A DNA stretch of 64,000 bases from Colimorpha_A sp045540115 (GTDB taxonomy: Bacteria > Bacillota > Clostridia > Oscillospirales > CAG-272): NCBI GenBank assembly GCA_045540115.1, contig JAZQGR010000075.1:62001-126000 (forward strand), in the 5' to 3' direction. Positions 60,275 to 64,000 of this stretch are shown here, in pieces. Every line of letters starts with the position of its first letter. Within the stretch, counting starts at the first letter, position 1. The translations under genes and the position numbers were made by a program. The notes under the pieces were generated by a model, which worked only from the letters and a program-made list of their open reading frames with translations, was not told where the DNA came from and ran no database searches.

Positions 60275-60730
60275 ATGAAGTACAAAAGACATAATAAAAT
60301 AATTGAGATAATAACGGAATACGATATTGAAACGCAGGACGAGCTTATAAACAAGCTTCGCGAATCGGGCTTCGACGTAACGCAGGCGACTGTATCGCGA
60401 GACATTCGTTCGCTTAAGCTTGTCAAGGTTTCAACACCCGATCACCGCTATAAGTACGCCCTTTCTCCCCGTGATGATATCCATATTTCCGCAAAGTACA
60501 GAAACATCATAAGAGAGACGATAATCAAGGTCGATTTCGCCAACAATTTCGTTGTTCTCAAAACCTACGCAGGTATGGCGCAGGCGGCAGCTGCCGCGAT
60601 CGACGGAATGGGATGGAGCGAGCTTGTCGGAAGCATCGCGGGCGACGATACCATTTTCGTGATGATGCGCGATAACACGGGCGCGATCGAATTTTCAGAA
60701 AAACTTAAACAGATAACGAGAGGAAACTGA
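60275..60730 (+). CDS. argR: Arginine repressor ArgR/AhrC
   Basis: Hexameric arginine-responsive regulator (151 aa). N-terminal winged helix-turn-helix (KYKRHNKIIEIITEYDIETQDELINKLRESGFDVTQATVSRDIRSL shows the family pattern) and C-terminal arginine-binding domain with GSIAGDDTIFVMMRDN. Here it follows nadK and overlaps recN by one base. No arg genes are in this window, so its targets are elsewhere. Confidence 0.96.
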   Translation: MKYKRHNKIIEIITEYDIETQDELINKLRESGFDVTQATVSRDIRSLKLVKVSTPDHRYKYALSPRDDIHISAKYRNIIRETIIKVDFANNFVVLKTYAGMAQAAAAAIDGMGWSELVGSIAGDDTIFVMMRDNTGAIEFSEKLKQITRGN

Positions 60731-62430
60731 TGTTATCATCACTTCACATTGAAAATATCGCCGTCATAAAGTACGCCGATATCGATTTTGAAAGCGGGTT
60801 TCAGGTCCTGACGGGTGAAACGGGAGCGGGTAAGAGTATTCTTATCGACTGTATAAACCTGCTTCTCGGCGCTCGACCGAGCAAGGACCTTATCCGTAAC
60901 GGCGAAACCAAGGCGATGGTATCGGGTCTGTTTACCGATATTGAGGCGCCGCTTTCCCGTCTGCCTTCCGAGCTTGATATTGCCCCCGACGAGGACGGCT
61001 GTATATTGCTTTCACGTACCTTTGACCTTGACGGTAAGGCTCAGACAAAGCTTAACGGCAGAACGATCCCCGCGTCGTTGCAAAGAGAGATAATGCCGTA
61101 CCTTATCAATATTCACGGTCAGAATGATAACAGAATATTGATGTCGCTTTCGGCACAGCTTTCGTATCTTGACGGTTATGCGGGAAACGATGAGCTGCTT
61201 AACGAATATTCGGTAGTGTACGAGGCGCTTGATGCCTGCCGCAAGAGGATGCTTTCTCTTAAACGCGACGAAAGAGAAAAGGCGCGTATGAGCGAGCTTC
61301 TTCGATATCAGGTTAATGAAATTGACGAAGCGAAGCTAAAGATCGGCGAGGAAGAAGAACTTGAAAAGCGGCGCGAAAAGGTAAAGAATGCCGAAAAGAT
61401 CCTCAAGCAGTCGCGACTTATAACAAAAGCACTTTACCGCGGAGAAAAGGCACTGCCTGCATACGAGCTTATAAAGAAGTCGGTAGCGGCTCTCGAAAGC
61501 ATTTCGGAGTACGTGCCGAACGCGGAAGAGTATATCGAAAAGCTCAATAATATGACGTATGAGCTTGAGGAGATCGGTCTTACCGTTTCTGATATAGCTG
61601 AAGCAGATTATGACGATCCCGAAGCTGAGCTTGATATTATAGAAACGCGTCTTGATCTTATTTCAAAGCTTGAAAAGAAGTACGGTATTGGTATTGAAGA
61701 GATCCTTTCCTTCCGCGAAAAAGCCGCAAATGAGCTCAAAGAGATTGAAAGTGCCGACGAGCTACTTGACGAGCTTCGGATCGAGTATTCAAAGCATAAA
61801 AAGAAAGCGACTGATCTTGCTTCGCGCCTGACGGAGAACCGTCAGAGGGCGGCGCTTACTCTTGAAAAGAGCGTTGTTGACGAGCTATCCTATCTTGAAA
61901 TGCCGAAGGTGCGCTTCAAGGCCGATATCAAGCCGTCGCTTGACGAGAACGGCAAAACGAAGCTGATAAAGCATGGTGCTGACACGGTAGAATTTCTTCT
62001 GTCGGCAAACCCGGGTGAGCCGCTTAAGCCGTTATCGAAGATTGCTTCGGGCGGTGAGCTTTCAAGAATAATGCTCGCGCTCAAGAATATAAACTCCTAC
62101 GGAAGCGAGGGCGAGACGCTGATATTCGACGAGATAGATACGGGCGTTTCGGGTAAGACCTCGCAGAAGATAGGAATACGCCTGCGCGCGTTGGCATCTA
62201 AAAACCAGGTAATATGCGTTACTCACTCGGCACAGATAGCCGCGGAGGCGCATGAGCATTATCTGATAAAGAAACAGGAAATCGACGGTAGGGTAGAAAC
62301 CTCCGTTACACCTCTTAACAGAGAGGGAAGAATAAACGAGCTTGCCCGTATAATGGGCGGCGTAAACATCACAGACAAGCTTCTTCAGTCGGCGGCAGAA
62401 ATGCTCGATACGGCTGGAAGCGACGCATAA
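60730..62430 (+). CDS. recN: DNA repair protein RecN
   Basis: SMC-like ATPase in double-strand break repair (566 aa). N-terminal Walker A GETGAGKS (29-36), NIHGQNDNRILM (RecN-specific QHD-like loop), two coiled-coil arms (about 165-240 and 290-365), signature SGGELSRIMLALKNI, Walker B TLIFDEIDTGVSGKTS and H-loop VTHSAQIAAEA. Start ATG shares one base with the argR stop. Confidence 0.96.
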   Translation: MLSSLHIENIAVIKYADIDFESGFQVLTGETGAGKSILIDCINLLLGARPSKDLIRNGETKAMVSGLFTDIEAPLSRLPSELDIAPDEDGCILLSRTFDLDGKAQTKLNGRTIPASLQREIMPYLINIHGQNDNRILMSLSAQLSYLDGYAGNDELLNEYSVVYEALDACRKRMLSLKRDEREKARMSELLRYQVNEIDEAKLKIGEEEELEKRREKVKNAEKILKQSRLITKALYRGEKALPAYELIKKSVAALESISEYVPNAEEYIEKLNNMTYELEEIGLTVSDIAEADYDDPEAELDIIETRLDLISKLEKKYGIGIEEILSFREKAANELKEIESADELLDELRIEYSKHKKKATDLASRLTENRQRAALTLEKSVVDELSYLEMPKVRFKADIKPSLDENGKTKLIKHGADTVEFLLSANPGEPLKPLSKIASGGELSRIMLALKNINSYGSEGETLIFDEIDTGVSGKTSQKIGIRLRALASKNQVICVTHSAQIAAEAHEHYLIKKQEIDGRVETSVTPLNREGRINELARIMGGVNITDKLLQSAAEMLDTAGSDA

Positions 62431-62446
62431 GAAAGGAACAACTAAA

Positions 62447-63673
62447 ATGACACTTTACGACGAACTTATTGCAAGAGGTCTTATCGCTCAGGTAACTAAC
62501 GAGGATGAGATCAAAACTATGATAAACGAAGGTAAGGCGACCTTCTATATCGGCTTTGACTGTACCGCCGATAGCTTGACGGCAGGACACTTTATGGCAC
62601 TTACTCTTATGAAGCGTCTCCAGATGGCGGGCAACAAGCCGATAGCTCTTATCGGCGGCGGCACGACTATGATCGGCGACCCCTCTGGCAGAACCGATAT
62701 GAGAAAGATGCTCACTAAAGAGGATATTGACCATAACGCTGAATGCTTCAAGCGTCAGATGGAAAGATTCATAGACTTCTCCGAGGGCAAGGCGCAGATG
62801 ATAAACAACGCCGATTGGCTCCTTAAGCTGAATTACGTTGAACTTCTCCGCGAGGTCGGTGCCTGCTTCTCCGTTAACAATATGCTCAGAGCAAAGTGCT
62901 ATGAGCAGAGAATGGAGAAGGGACTTTCATTCCTTGAATTTAACTACATGATAATGCAGTCCTACGACTTCTACTACCTCTTCAAGGAGTACGGCTGTAA
63001 TATGCAGTTCGGTGGTGACGACCAGTGGTCGAATATGCTCGGCGGTACTGAGCTTATAAGAAGAAAGCTCGGCAAGGACGCGCACGCTATGACGATTACT
63101 CTCCTTACCGACTCGCAGGGCAAGAAGATGGGTAAGACTGCAGGAAACGCAGTATGGCTCGACGCTAAAAAGACGAGTCCCTACGATTTCTTCCAGTACT
63201 GGCGCAACGTTGCTGACTCCGACGTTCTTAAGTGCATAAGAATGCTTACATTCCTCCCGATCGAAGAGATAAACGAGATGGATAAGTGGGAGGGCGCACA
63301 GCTCAATAAGGCAAAGGAGATCCTCGGCTACGAGCTTACCAAGATGGTTCACGGCGAGGAGGAAGCAAATAAAGCACTTGAGGCATCGAGAGCAGTATTT
63401 GCGAACGGCGGTGTATCTGCTGATATGCCTACTACCGAGCTTACTGCAGAAAATTTCGTTGACGGCTCTATTCTCGTTTCCGACCTTCTCGTTCTCGGAG
63501 GACTTGCTCCTTCAAAGGGCGAAGCAAAGCGTCTTATTCAGCAGGGTGGTATTCTCGTAAACGACGAAAAGGTTGCACAGTTTAACGCAAGCGTGGCGCT
63601 TGATACCTTCGGCGACGGACTTATTGTTAAGAAGGGCAAGAAGGTATTCCATCGCTTCACCGTCAAGGCATAA
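62447..63673 (+). CDS. tyrS: Tyrosyl-tRNA synthetase
   Basis: Class I synthetase charging tRNA-Tyr (408 aa). HIGH-type motif GHFMAL (about 44-49), YDFYYL and FGGDDQWSNMLGG for tyrosine, KMSKS-type loop KKMGKTAGNAVW, and a C-terminal S4 domain (SKGEAKRLIQQGGILVNDEKV). SD GAAAGGA. It occupies the position after recN where spoIVB commonly sits. No T-box leader is possible because it is embedded in the run. Confidence 0.97.
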   Translation: MTLYDELIARGLIAQVTNEDEIKTMINEGKATFYIGFDCTADSLTAGHFMALTLMKRLQMAGNKPIALIGGGTTMIGDPSGRTDMRKMLTKEDIDHNAECFKRQMERFIDFSEGKAQMINNADWLLKLNYVELLREVGACFSVNNMLRAKCYEQRMEKGLSFLEFNYMIMQSYDFYYLFKEYGCNMQFGGDDQWSNMLGGTELIRRKLGKDAHAMTITLLTDSQGKKMGKTAGNAVWLDAKKTSPYDFFQYWRNVADSDVLKCIRMLTFLPIEEINEMDKWEGAQLNKAKEILGYELTKMVHGEEEANKALEASRAVFANGGVSADMPTTELTAENFVDGSILVSDLLVLGGLAPSKGEAKRLIQQGGILVNDEKVAQFNASVALDTFGDGLIVKKGKKVFHRFTVKA

Positions 63674-63728
63674 TAACAGATCATCACTTATTTCATATAA
63701 TAGGTAAAAAACGAAAGGAGCAGATAAT

Positions 63729-64000
63729 ATGCTCTCAAACTCAAGTCTTCTTGAGCAATATTTGACCGATGCGGAAAACGAAGGGCTCCTGACTTACAGA
63801 CGAGACCTTCCGCTTTCGACAGTATCTTCATTCCGTATAGGCGGAAACGCTTCATACGTGATCTATCCGACAGTCTCTCACGAGATTGCGTCAGTATCAG
63901 CGTTCTGTAAGAGCATAAGCATACCGTGTATCGTTATCGGAAACGCTTCAAACCTACTCTTTTCCGACAGCGGTTACGAGGGAGCTGTCATCGTCACTAC
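63729..64000 (+). CDS. murB: UDP-N-acetylmuramate dehydrogenase MurB, 3' end outside window
   Basis: Partial gene (first 90 codons). The FAD-binding N-terminus of MurB is recognised by SSFRIGGNASYVIYP (about 37-51) and GNASNLLFSDSGYEGAVIV (about 72-90, the pattern GNGSNLL-x-D-x-G). MurB reduces enolpyruvyl-UDP-GlcNAc to UDP-MurNAc in the cytoplasm. SD AAAGGAG is 10 bases before ATG 63729. No terminator was found between tyrS and this gene, so it is probably in the same transcript. Confidence 0.88.
   Translation, partial: MLSNSSLLEQYLTDAENEGLLTYRRDLPLSTVSSFRIGGNASYVIYPTVSHEIASVSAFCKSISIPCIVIGNASNLLFSDSGYEGAVIVT

Overview
The window looks like chromosomal core-genome DNA from a low-to-mid-GC Gram-positive bacterium of the Bacillota, most likely class Clostridia and probably an uncultured gut-type lineage. 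This is inferred from Shine-Dalgarno (SD) sites of the AAAGGAG type, TTGACA-17-TATAAT promoters, and family content: LCP, QueT, DUF4317, DUF5711, EcfA1/A2/T, a ClpE-like ATPase, and the nusB-xseAB-ispA-tlyA-nadK-argR-recN order. I saw no tRNA, rRNA, CRISPR array, insertion sequence or prophage. The window is gene-dense, and the first (LCP) and last (murB) genes run off its ends.

Layout. 1-6.4 kb: an LCP-family cell-wall ligase; a queuosine-precursor transporter (queT) behind a candidate preQ1-I riboswitch; aspS; and a TetR regulator with an acyl-CoA-synthetase-like gene behind a perfect sigma-70 promoter flanked by two palindromes. 6.4-13.5 kb: an M18 aminopeptidase, rpsB-tsf with a possible pseudoknotted leader, a histidine phosphatase, mscL and an EF-G-like GTPase. 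13.6-21.4 kb: an ABC exporter with a fused zinc ribbon plus its DUF1854 partner, DUF4317, a LytTR/LiaF-like pair with a 21-bp-phased direct repeat, a PdaA-like deacetylase and a ComEC-like metallo-hydrolase. 21.4-24.2 kb: YfhO.

24.4-38.0 kb is one long plus-strand run: ruvC-ruvA-ruvB, a methyltransferase, ecfA1-ecfA2-ecfT, truA, a DUF5711 protein, cvpA, a ClpE-like unfoldase and a 931-residue P-type ATPase homologue. That last protein has lost every catalytic signature while keeping an intact reading frame. It is the most unusual protein in the window.

38.0-39.6 kb holds a minus-strand phosphoribosyltransferase and PHP phosphoesterase. 39.8-53.3 kb is a second plus-strand run: oxidoreductase, coaE, a second M18 peptidase, prfA, tsaC, a type IIA topoisomerase A subunit, sn-glycerol-1-phosphate dehydrogenase, an exported unknown, a SpoIID/LytB protein, gpsA and a reduced kinase-like protein. 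53.3-54.8 kb: a small membrane protein and an M23 peptidase on the minus strand. 55.1-64.0 kb: nusB, a TsaD-like paralogue, xseA, xseB, ispA, tlyA, nadK, argR, recN, tyrS and murB in one run from one promoter.

The genes mostly serve housekeeping: translation, Holliday-junction repair, cofactors and cell envelope. The envelope theme recurs (LCP, PdaA, YfhO, SpoIID, M23, MurB, LiaF-like, two glycerol-phosphate dehydrogenases of opposite stereochemistry). spoIVB and spo0A, which usually follow recN in spore formers, are not at that position. All family assignments are by reading motifs and order; no database search was run.
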